Shown: positions 13,227-24,322 of the stretch, in pieces
How the letters are laid out: each line of letters begins with the position of its first letter
Position numbering within the stretch: the first letter of the stretch is position 1
Origin: Rutidosis leptorrhynchoides
Lineage: Eukaryota; Streptophyta; Magnoliopsida; Asterales; Asteraceae
Reading direction: 5' to 3'
Assembly: GCF_046630445.1 (NCBI RefSeq)
Contig: NC_092340.1
Coordinates: 365,470,001 to 365,534,000 of the forward strand
DNA: 64,000 nucleotides
Notes under the pieces: generated by a model
Seen by the model: only the letters and a program-made list of their open reading frames with translations
The model's database searches: none
What the model was told of the DNA's origin: nothing
Made by a program: the position numbers and the translations under genes

Positions 13227-16133
13227 ATTTTAGTTGTTGCCATCAATCGGCGTTGTTTGTAAACAAGTGAGGACATTTTCGTTTTATTTGGTCTTTACGT
13301 TCCCAGGTATGCTCGGGGCCTTGCGTGAATTCCAACGGATAGAATATTATTTTGTTTCAAGAGTTTAAATCATACGAACCATAAATTCTACAGGTTCTTC
13401 GATGAAGTACATTTTATCATTAATGCAGAGGTTATCTAAAGGATTAACAAGAGTGTCATTTGACTAGGTTATCCTCAAAAGGAATGATGGTGCTATACAA
13501 GCATTTCAGTAAACTGAACACATGAAATGTGTTATGAATAATATTGAGCTTATTTAAAACTTTGAGCGTTTATGCCACAATATTAGGGCAGACAAAACAG
13601 AGAGTAGTTCATAAAAATTATAGTTATGAAACTTGATAGATATCATCATTGTTTACAACAAGAATATTGTAATGATGAATATAAGTTGAAAAATAAAGTT
13701 TTATCACTGTTGAATAATATGGATAAAACGATTCGATTATAGGAAGCGTATAAACGAAGCTATCGTAAAAGAGTGAATGAGAAAATTAAATGTTCGCCTT
13801 AACTTTTGACGTAGTCATGATTGATTTCCGGAATTCAAGGGATTAAAGGAAATCTTCGTAATCTATAAGATTTGATTATCCGGTATTTACGGAATTTTGA
13901 GATTTCTTTGATTAAATGCGGTGAATTGCCTCGATTGATGTGTTTGAAAATATTGCTATAAATTAGCTTCTTCCGTTTCATTATCTTCACCACTTCTATA
14001 CTTTCTTCCTAAATTCATACTTCCAAAAGATTTGTTAATATGCTCAATCCTGTATTGATACTTGTTATTATATTGACCATATATGCAGTCATTCTTCTTT
14101 TTCTTTTACCACCAGAAGAATCTGTTTACTTCTACTATGCTCTTGGGGTTATAGTGTTTTTAATTCTCCCGTGTCTTTATGTTGCTATACGCATTGATAT
14201 ACACGGTTTGTAATTTCCATGTTGTTATCGGACTTTATATTTTCCCTTATATGTCGGAGCTCTTTACCTTTTTATTCTCCTCTCGACTCTAAGTAAAGCG
14301 AGTAATGGTCCAGAATTTGTAGGTATGAAGTTTCGAAAGGTCCTACTGTTCTAAGCGTAATATCACGATTTGATTTAGTAAATTATCAGAATTACTGAGG
14401 ATGGAACTATCAAGAATATAGTTTCTTGATATGTTCAGAGGTTAAGTAGAATGTAAGAGTCGTGTAACATGGCAAATGATGATTATAAAGTATATGAATC
14501 ATCATCTTACATTAAAAATTTAGCATGTCTTACTGTAATATAATCATGTTGGCCTGACGTCATTATATTATACTAACTCATGCTTCAATTCTCAACACTT
14601 CTTCAAAACATTTATAATTTAAACTTGAATTTTACAGAATATAGAAACTAAAACAGTTTCCTTTATGATGTGATAAAGATATCGCAAAGAGATAATTAAT
14701 TGCGAACAAGAATGGTTATGAAGATATCTACAGAAATATAGAGGATATTTATAACGAAAGATATGATGATATCTTAGAATTTCTAAGATCGAATGATAAT
14801 GAGAAAAATTCTTCTGTAAGGATTTAGAATGCGTAAGGAGATTATATGTCTTCTGTAATTTCCATCAGAAATTGAATCATCTGGATTCCTTGAGTGTAGG
14901 TTTAGTCCTTGTGATTTCTCCACAGCCTCCTTCATAGTTTGCTCAATCTTTTTTCCAGTTCCAAATCTGAGCTTATACCATTCTTTATTATCAAACTTTT
15001 GGCACTTAAGACCTTCTAAAATTTAGTTGTTTTCTCTGCATTTAATGCAGCCATATTTGAATCATCAGTTATCAATCCAAGATAGTTTCAAGAAATTTCG
15101 TTTTTAGATGATTAAACGCTGATTGTGGTCGTCAAGATACAAAGGATGTTTTCAAAAATTTTGAATTTGAGTGTTGAACGCTGGATGTAAGCGTTAACAT
15201 ACATTTAATGTTCTAGAATTTTAAACTTGAAGTGTTTAAGCTTAAGATGTATCCATCAATGGATCTAACTGTTGACGAAGAAATGTTGTGATTTTCAAAA
15301 GTAAGGAATGATAAGTTTGGTGGTTTGATGTGATAATTCATCATAGAATACGAATGAATATAATTCATGAATGTAGTGATCTTTAGGAGGATAACACCTG
15401 CTAAAGCTTTACTTGGATTCTGATATGTCAAAATCAGAATATGTAATTGAATTTGTATAAAATTGATTGTTCTTTGGTGAACGGATACATATATCTTGTG
15501 AATGTAAGTAGGATAGTTACTGATTATTGAATTAGAATTGAAGAATGTATAATGTAACATATTAATGTGAAATATAAATATTTCTCGGGTATTACCTACT
15601 CGTTAAAATATTTTCACAATTAACAATTTGTACAAAAGAGAAGATATACGTTCATATATGTATTCTTCAGATATAATATAGATTTAATGAGTTAATATAA
15701 TATTAAACTCATTTGATTTGCGGTTGAAATGAGAATAAATAATCTCCAAAACCTTAGAGATATCATAATTGTCGCGAAATATTTCGCTAATGAAGTTATG
15801 AATCAATACTTCATCGTTTGTTGTTATTGATATACCTTGGTATATGATGTTGGTACTCGTGGAATCCTTGTGATCTTCGCAAGGCACGAATAATGTTTTC
15901 TAGAAAATTTCGAGTACATCGAAAATAGAAGTGTAAATTCAAACATGTATTTGAATAATACACTTAGTTTATTATGAAATGGAATTTATTGTGCTGAAGC
16001 AGTGATTAACGATTGTTAAGTCATTAACGAAGGATCTACATCATAGCATATTAGTGATATGAATTAAGTAGTACATACTAGTTAAGATTCACACGTAATA
16101 GCTTAGTACGAAAAGATTTATTATTGTTCCAAA

Positions 16134-16226
<93 letters not shown>

Positions 16227-16420
16227 ATACATATATAATTCTTCAGGAAGAATGAGTCAATACATCTTAACTCATTATTACTAATATTCCTTGGTATCTA
16301 TGGGGCGTATGATGTTGATGTTTGAGGTACTGAGTGTGATGTTGAGGCGTGGAATGCAGATGTTGTTGTTGGTGAAGCTGATGCTGTTGGTGGTGATGCT
16401 GATGGTACTGGTGGTGCTGG
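13227..16420 (-). mobile_element. Non-coding interior of the large nested element
   Basis: 3.2 kb without a recognisable coding region on either strand. Short minus-strand frames at 15213-15560 and 15684-15887 have no family resemblance I can name. A (TA)n run occupies about 16136-16222. Lack of pol marks the element as non-autonomous. Confidence 0.55.
16136..16222. repeat. (TA)n microsatellite
   Basis: About 43 TA units in the interior of the large nested element. Confidence 0.95.
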
Positions 16421-16819
16421 TTATGCTGCTGGTACTGCTGATGCTCTTAGTTTTCGCACCATATTCTCCAGAGCCACTACTCGAGCGCGAAGCTCGTTGA
16501 CTTCTTCTATTATTCCGGGATGATTGGCGGTTCGGACAAGCGGATGAAGAAGATCTAGAATTTTTGATATTATATATTCGTGACGGGATATCCTGGAAAT
16601 GAGGGTGAAAATAGTGTTCCGAACGGGTTCGCCGGTAAGTGCTTCAGGTTCTTCGCCAATAGGACAATTTGGTGGGTGAAAAGGATCTCCTTCTTCACTT
16701 CTCCATTGATTAAGTCGACTACGAACCCATCCCCAATTCATCCAGAATAGATGATGGTTGATTGGTTCGTTTGTTCCGGTTACGCTGCCATTGGAGCTCG
16801 AGGATTTCGAAGAATCCAT
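16421..16819 (-). CDS. 132-residue ORF of the non-autonomous element, unknown function
   Basis: This frame starts at an ATG at 16817-16819 and is the only sustained, protein-like frame in the element interior. Order of features: a Ser-rich start (residues about 1-15), a Trp-rich segment (HLFWMNWGWVRSRLNQW, about 23-39), a GDPFHPP loop, then a long helical part ending in a heptad-like Leu/Val stretch (EELRARVVALENMV type, about 105-122) and an Ala-rich tail. It lies on the element's sense strand, downstream of the PBS, where gag normally sits, but it has no zinc knuckle and I cannot assign it to a Gag family. The plus-strand frame at 16291-16500 is its low-complexity shadow. Confidence 0.5.
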   Translation of the reverse strand: MDSSKSSSSNGSVTGTNEPINHHLFWMNWGWVRSRLNQWRSEEGDPFHPPNCPIGEEPEALTGEPVRNTIFTLISRISRHEYIISKILDLLHPLVRTANHPGIIEEVNELRARVVALENMVRKLRASAVPAA

Positions 16820-17033
16820 ATTATGTGATTGGAATTAGGGTTTGATATGAAATAGGTGTTGAATATTGAATGATATATTCGTCTCCTTGAATAGTATATA
16901 TAGCAAAAAGATTTTCGTAATTTACGGAGGAAATTTAGGAAAAGTGTTAGACAGAGTCTATTGAGATAGATATGATAAGATATAATAAGATATGATGTGT
17001 CTATACTCCAATAATGGCAGTATGGCGTGTCAA

Positions 17034-17197
17034 GATCATAAAATGATAAGTATGTAATCTGATAATCTTTCAATCTAAAGACTTTCAATTCGTAATGGCC
17101 TATTCAGGTCTAGGGGATCATAAAATGATAAGTATGTAATCTGATAATCTTTCAATTTAAAGACTCTCAATTCATAATGGCCTATTCAGGTCTAGGG
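17034..17197. repeat. 82-bp tandem duplication
   Basis: Two adjacent units, 17034-17115 and 17116-17197, each starting GATCATAAAATGATAAG and ending CAGGTCTAGGG, differ at only a few bases. They lie just left of the solo LTR, and the first overlaps the 5' edge of minus-strand frame 16780-17088, which I do not regard as a gene. Confidence 0.9.
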
Positions 17198-17212
17198 GCT
17201 TGAGCTATAGGA

Positions 17213-19110
17213 TCCTTTGTGACACCGCTGATTTTTTTTTTTTTTTTTATAAATACGTGGCGGAAGCATTAACGTTAATTAAACCATTATAATAATATAC
17301 ACATATCATAATTACATAACCAAAATAGTTGACAACTAGCATTTAACTAATACATATGGTGTCACGTGACGTTTCAACAAAAGTTTAGTTTTATAGGAAA
17401 AGACACATCAGAGTTGGCTCCTGTCAAACATAACATCAGCATGCCCCGTCTTCTCCCCAAAAGCATCATCTCTACGAAAGCTAATAACCTGCAGGGAGGA
17501 GATGGAGGGGAATTAGCACGAAGCTAAGTGAGTACGACTAACCACAGGCAATAGTATACAGAACAGTTATACTAATCATGTCACAAAGAGCTAACACACA
17601 AACATCACCCAAGTGCCGTCTACAGAGACTCTGGCGGCTCGGCCAAACCATTAACCACCAGTTGATCTGGCTGGGGCTTACCAGAAGTTCCTCCACCACC
17701 GTATGTATATACATAATCCACACGCGACGGACGCGTCGTTCACATATATATACACCACGGCTGTCTAGGCTACCACAGAGGAACCCAACCCGCAGGTTGA
17801 TCTCTCCTACCGAGGCTACCACACAATAGGGACGCACTGGGCTCCAGCAGACAAGCATCAACTAACATGCAGTCATCACAATAAACTAACTAACTGTATC
17901 AATAAGTACAACTAACTAGCATGGCAGTCATAATATAACATGCTACTCTATACTATATTCCACAGTCAGTCCCACTCACCGATTACCAGCAAACGAGAAG
18001 GTGTTCAGCTATCTAATCACTGAACCTTCTCTTTCTCCTTTTCTCCTGAGAAATACATATACACGAGTTAGTTTATGTCCATAAACACCAAATAACACAA
18101 ATATAGAAATTTTGTCAGAAAATCTGTCCGCTAAAATTTTTCTGTTTAACACTTATGCACTTTTGAAATTTTCATCAAAATCTCAAAATACAAACGGGCA
18201 GCATAACGGCTAGAAATCAACACTTGGTAAAAATTTCACTGTCTAAGACCATCGGTCGATCGTCAGAGACTATCGGCCGATCGTCACTACTCCATCGGCC
18301 GGTGGACTACACCATCGGTCGATCGTTAAATTTTCAACCGTTCGTCGAAGGACTTCCACCATCGGTCGATCGTCTAGTCCGTCGACCGATCGTCTCACTC
18401 CATCGGTCGATGGTCAGAGACCATCGGCAGAGGGTAGTTCATCTGCAGTAGCAGCTACCAAAGTGACGGGTTTCAACCAAATTCATCCAATTCTCGATCT
18501 AGAGCTCGTTTTTAACCTCAAAACTTACCAAATCTGATACACTAATCATCAAGAAACATAAACCCACAAGATTTGGACTCAAACAACATCAAATCAACCC
18601 ATTTTGACCCAATTTATACTTTTAATAAAAACTAACACAAAAGCTTCAATTTCTCAAAGATTAGATCAAGAAATGATACAAACCTTACCTTAAAAGAATC
18701 AGTAAATCGTAGAGAACACAAAGCTATGAACGATTTGAGCTCTAGTACAAGAATTTGGAATTAGGGTTTGATAGGTGGAGAAGGTGAAGTACGGGTTATT
18801 TTGGGAAGGATCTGGAAACGAGAAGAGAGAGACAGCACACTAGTCACTTAATGGGTTTAATTCCCACACTGTGTGGCACACGGGTATTTATCAGTTATCT
18901 AATATCTTTCGTACATCATTTGGCGACCCAAACGAAGTCCAAATTAAATAAACAAACCTGTTCTGTGACCCTTGTCACAAACTGGTCCTAACCTCATCAT
19001 TAATTAATAATAAACATTAAATAAAAATAAAAGCATATAATAACGCAACACCAACTTAAGGGCAATCTAGTAATCTTACATCTAGGCCCACTTGAGGATG
19101 TTACATCCTT
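17213..19110 (-). mobile_element. Solo LTR with 5-bp target duplication
   Basis: The LTR itself is 17218-19105 (1888 bp). On the minus strand it starts TGTAACATCCTCAAG and ends GGTGTCACA. TCCTT directly flanks both ends (17213-17217 and 19106-19110). No internal region or second LTR exists, so an entire element was reduced by recombination between its LTRs. A TATA-like ATAAATA on the minus strand (18886-18892) precedes a CT-rich tract near 18840, a plausible start of transcription. The array of CATCGGTCGAT boxes lies some 400-600 bp downstream of it. Frames 17538-17861, 17578-17829 and 18224-18451 show no domain. Confidence 0.9.
18247..18432. repeat. Phased array of palindromic CATCGGTCGAT boxes
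   Basis: About nine variants of the near-palindrome ATCGGTCGAT or ATCGGCCGAT occur with centres at about 18255.5, 18276.5, 18298.5, 18318.5, a degenerate one near 18342, then 18365.5, 18385.5, 18406.5 and 18427.5. Steps are 20-22 bp except around the degenerate copy. Sequence between the boxes varies, so this is not a simple tandem duplication. Confidence 0.85.
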
Positions 19111-19706
19111 TAAATCGGTAATCCAAACCCTTCCATTCTAGAGTTTCGTAGACGCCATCCGTAAAAAAAAATTCAATGATCAAAAATAACGAGAAATCAA
19201 AGATTTAAAAGTAATGAATATGAGTAGTTATGACATTATAATGTCCTTGAGATTCTCAATAACCCAATGACATTTTCTGGTTCACAAACCGATGCATAAA
19301 GGCATAAGGCATATAGGTACGTGATATAACAGGGAGTTATATACGTTTGAGTATGAATAGTAAAAAATATAGGAGTTTCAAAATTCATGGATAATATTTC
19401 ATGTAATACATATGTAATACACAAACCATGATAGATGACTTAAGAATGTCAAGAATTTCAGAAATCATAGTGTCACATTTAGATGCGGTGGCGTAATTGG
19501 ATAATACTTAGGGGAATTAGCAGAGTTCTTAGATTGGCTCGGCATTCTAAGATAAGTAAAGTTCCTAAAGTATAGTGTAGTATTTAACAATTAAAGGCAA
19601 CAATTAAAGGCACTATAGTCAAGGAAAGTTGTAGTCCTACATTGCTAAGGTACCTAATTGTATAAGGCACACTTAAAATGCAATCCTGGTTCTCTACAAT
19701 AGTACT
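19111..19706 (-). mobile_element. Leader of the large nested element
   Basis: Sequence between the PBS and the solo LTR insertion, about 600 bp. No coding region is seen. Confidence 0.5.
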
Positions 19707-19718
19707 GCTCTGATACCA
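19707..19718 (-). promoter_or_regulatory. Primer binding site of the large nested element
   Basis: On the minus strand TGGTATCAGAGC lies three bases from the inner end of the right LTR. It is the standard plant site complementary to the 3' end of a methionine tRNA and fixes the orientation of the element. Confidence 0.8.
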
Positions 19719-20597
19719 ATCTATCACACCCCCAAATAGGGCCTGGGGTATTTGTGACTAATTATATCAAATCACAGTTGTATAAACGAGAACGACTCTA
19801 TATGAGACGTTTTATTGAGTTTTGCAGCGGAAGATAAATAGATTGCATTGTATTTAATAAACAACGCATTAAATAACTATAATTGATATGATATGTAATG
19901 AAGACTCCAAGCATATCAAGCAATCATCATCAAATTAGCAAATGCAAGTCCTTCAAATTATCCATGAATGACTCGTTGAAATGTTACTTTCAATTAGCAA
20001 ATACACAGCGGAAGCATTATGTAGGACCTGAGAATAAACATGCTAAATAGTGTCAACCAAAAGGTTGGTGAGTTCATAGGTTTATCATAAATAATGATTT
20101 CAATAATAGTGTTAGACCACAAGATTTAATAAGAGTTGATTGATATAGAAATATCAATCTAAAAGTATTGCTGAGTTTGTAATATCGCGACTAAACAAAA
20201 GTTACCCCGTGACACTTGTTATTCGTGTCGTTGAATCATTATTATGTAGTCAAAGACCAACGGTCAACTGACTAGAGACGCCACTCTCAGTAGCGCTACT
20301 CACAATAACTAAGTTTGCATCTTATACCTCAGCAATTAACGATATTATGGTGGAGATTTAGCATGACAAAGCATGTATATAGCATAAAAGTTTGAGTACT
20401 TGTGTCTAAACGTAAAACAGTTATAAAAGTTGCGCATGTATTCTCAGCCCAAAAATATATATAAAAAAGGAGCTATGAAAACTCACGATACTGTATTTCG
20501 TATTTTACGAGTATGATGGCACTGAACAAGTGCAGAGTTGTCCTCGGATTCACGAACCTATATCAAGTATATATATTAACACATATACTCGTAATCG

Positions 20598-20717
<120 letters not shown>

Positions 20718-21308
20718 TCAATTGTTATATATTTCTGTGTATATACTTTTATACATATTCTATATATAAGTATTTATTTGATAAAATGATATTAATAATG
20801 TTAGTGAATAAAGAGTGGTATTATTTTGTAATAATAATATTCATAATGATAATGGTAATATTCATAACGATAATGATAACTTTAATAAAAATGATAATTT
20901 TACTAACAATGATGTTTTCAATAAAAATAATAGTTTTGTTAATAATGATTTACTAATAATAATAATAATAACTTTATTAATAATGATAATACTTATAACA
21001 AAAATGATAAAGATAATTCTTAATATTAATGATAATAATGTTAATAACTCTATTAGTGATAAAAATAATGATATTAATAATAATAATTGTAAAAATATAA
21101 ATTTTACGGTTAATGTTAGTTATGATAATAACTTTAGTAATTACATAATAATAATAATACTAATAATCATACTAATAAAATAGTGATAATATTAATAATA
21201 GTATTTATGATAATAATAATCTTAATATTTAGAAAATGATACCAATACTAATATTTATGAAAATAATAATAAGTTGTTTTGTTTTTATAATAATAATAAT
21301 AACAACAA

Positions 21309-23606
21309 TGTAACATCCCGCCTTTTTTCCATTTACTTTTCCGTTATACTAATTTAAACTCCGTTATATGTTTATAACATCTCCCGTTAATACGCGTTTT
21401 AAAATATTCCGTTTAGGTATTTTCCGCACCCGACTACAAACTCGAGGGACTAAAATTGACACGGGGCAAACTAGTTGACTAGGTCAACTAGTCCACCCCA
21501 ATCACCACCATTCAACCATCTCCCTCTCTCTCTCTTTCTCTCTAGCAAGAACATACACACATTTACCAAATTCATTCAATCATCATCTAAATTCGACCTA
21601 GGAGGCTTACAACAAAATAAATTACATATTCGTGATCCTCTCTTCATCCTCTTCATTTTGGTACCAACTTCATCTCGTTTGGGTAACATTTCTAAAACTC
21701 TAGATTTCTCTAAATTCGTGTTTTTTACTTGAAATGGTGTTAGTTAGTGTCTATGGCTCATTGTGATGTCGTGTATGTAATTTGTATGCTCGATCTCGTT
21801 GTTTTAGTATAACTAGCATGAACTTGAATTTTGGTGTGTTGTTCTTGAATTTTGGATGATCATATGTTGTTAGATGTTAAAAGTTCATGTTCTAATTGTG
21901 TTCCTAGTATCACTAGCTTCAATTTGATGTGTAGGTTGCTTGAGAAAACTCCATAAACTTGATTAGTGATTTTTGGTGAATTTGGGTTAGGGTTTGATAA
22001 GCTTGAAATGAATAGATGATACATTGAATGCCATGAATTATTGTTAGTAAGTAGTTAGTTGTATTGTATGCTCGATTACCTACAAAACGGCGTGTTGTAT
22101 GTATGCATTAAATGCCCGAATCATAAATGTGCACTTATCAAATTCGAGTATTAAATGTGTGCATTAAGCGATCATTTATTTTGGAAAGCCGATTGTTACA
22201 AATAATGTTTTTGGTTGGTGAAATATATTTAGTTGTGTTCTTTGTCAAATTACCTTTCCAACGATATAAGGTGCGAGTTCTAAGAGTTAGCGGTTTGTAA
22301 TTTATGCTTGAAAGAGTTTTAATTTGGGACTTGAACAATTGAGACTGACCAGGTACCAGTGCACGGCCAATGCCGCGGCGCGGCCAGCTTATGTCGCGGC
22401 GCGACATAAGCCGTGGTCAGGTTCTGACCTCCATGTCCAAAATACGAAAAATGTTTGGCATACTACGGACCTCCGATTCACATGAAACTTGTTCTAACAT
22501 GCTCATATATGATTAAAAACCTCAGAAAAATAGTTCGGGACCCGACCCGAACATGTTGACTTTTTCGTTGACTTTGACCCGACCAAGTTGACTTTTAATC
22601 AAACTTAACCAAATGGTTGTGCAATCGTTCTAACATGCTTTTATACTTGTATCTTGCATGAAACGTGACAATTTGATTCACATGCTACATAATCGAGTCG
22701 TAACGAGCCATAGGACTAATTGAACATCTTTGACCTATCGTGTTTACCGTTATTGATACAACCTATTGTTTAGGTCAAGATTAGCATTGTTCTTTGCACA
22801 CGTTTACTTGTTAAAGTACTTTACTACTCGTGCACTCAAGGTGAGATCATAGTCCCACTTTTACTCTTTTTGAACTTACATTTGGGATGAGAAAACATAA
22901 ACATTTCTTTACTAAGTGAACACAAGTACAGGAAAACAAACATTCTACATACGAGTTTAGAACAAAATCCTCAATTCGATTATCATTAGTTACACTTGCC
23001 GGGTGTAAGCGAGAACTTATGTTGTATGGATCCATATGGGTTTGACAAACCCTCATTCAAACGGTTCGCTACCGTTTACGAATGAAATATATTTTCGAGA
23101 AACAGTGTATGTTCTAGCACTAAGTGATGGGGTTCTATGGAAGGAATGTTAAGCATTGATAATTGGGTGCTCGTGAAACAAACTTTTGGAATGTATTACT
23201 ATTATTTCATTGATGCAAATCTTGTGGTTCACTTGTACTTACTTACTTAAACCTATGATTTCACCAACGTTTTCGTTGACAGATTTCTATGTTTTTCTCA
23301 GGTCCTTGAACGATACATGATACATGCTTCCGCTCATTATTTTGATACTTGCATTGGATGTCGAGTATATATGCATACACGGAGCGTCTTTTGGCTACTT
23401 TTAAATTGTGTCGCATAAGTTTCATTTGTACTTATAACTTTGTAACGTAACTTGTGGTGGAACTATTCTCGTAAACTTTGAACAATCTTTACATTTGAAA
23501 TGAATGCGACATATCTTTTGGTCAAACGTTGTTTTAAAGACTTATGACCACGTAACGGGACCTAAGTAGACGGCGCCGTCAATGACGATTTTGTCGGGTC
23601 GCTACA
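21309..23606 (+). mobile_element. 5' LTR of the chromovirus
   Basis: 2298 bp, TGTAACATCC to TCGCTACA. A CT-rich leader-like tract lies at 21520-21545. A pair of GC-rich palindromes lies at 22372-22410. The block TATGGATCCATATGGGTTTGACA at about 23025-23047 is shared with other LTRs here. Frames 22138-22407 and 22847-23056, repeated in the other LTR, are not genes. Confidence 0.95.
22372..22410. repeat. Palindrome pair in the chromovirus LTR
   Basis: Palindrome one, GCCGCG-G-CGCGGC (22372-22384), is centred at 22378. Palindrome two has 11-bp perfect arms (CTTATGTCGCG and its complement) around a single G at 22399. Centres are 21 bp apart. The 3' LTR repeats them at 29895-29933. Confidence 0.95.
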
Positions 23607-23608
23607 GA

Positions 23609-23620
23609 TGGTATCAGAGC
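23609..23620 (+). promoter_or_regulatory. Primer binding site of the chromovirus
   Basis: TGGTATCAGAGC, two bases after the 5' LTR end, complementary to a methionine tRNA 3' end. Confidence 0.9.
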
Positions 23621-24322
23621 CAGGTTTAACCTTAGCCGTAAAGGTAGTCACGCGCGCCGGCTGTCAGGCCGGGCACTCATACGGACTATGCTTTTTGGCG
23701 GGTTAATCGTAGAGGGGGTTCTCACAGTGTTACCTGTGACGAAGCATTGGCTCTTACCCCTTGCGATCCCTTGGAATTTGAGGGTTGGCAGTTTGGCAGA
23801 AATGCGGGCCGTAAAATCAGTGTCTGAGGTACACTCAGTGGTCACCAAGCGGTTAGCTGGAAAGGCACTGGGTGGGTTTCTACCCCATCTGTCGCTACAG
23901 ATGGTATCAGAGCGTTGGTTGTAGGGATTTAGAGTTCATTGGTGTCGACCCCGAGTCATAGGGTACATTGGTGAATCTAGACTACAACCGGCATATAGAC
24001 TTGAAGTAGGAATTACTTGACTACTTGTGCATTTATACTCGAACGCTTCTACTCATATATACTCTTAGTTCATCTTAATCTCACGTTGTTTAATTTGATT
24101 GACACGCCACCTTGACTATATGAAATGATGTCGAATGCACATATGAATCAGGGTAATATAATTTCCGGGATTATATTACGGTGACTCATATGAACATTCC
24201 GACATTATGACATAAAGAATTTAAGGCGAGTCGAGGGAAAACTTCTCTTTATCTTTATTCTATATCATGGTTAGTATTATTGAGAATACTAATCAATGAT
24301 ATTCTTGTGTCTTGAAGGAACA
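23621..24322 (+). mobile_element. Chromovirus leader with a second PBS copy
   Basis: A 22-base string that joins the LTR end to the PBS (GTCGCTACAGATGGTATCAG and onward) reappears at 23891-23913, with its PBS core at 23902-23913, 293 bp after the first. The segment between contains short hairpins such as CTGAG-GTACA-CTCAG near 23825. No coding region is evident; frames at 23648-23848 and 23688-23924 are not genes. Confidence 0.8.
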
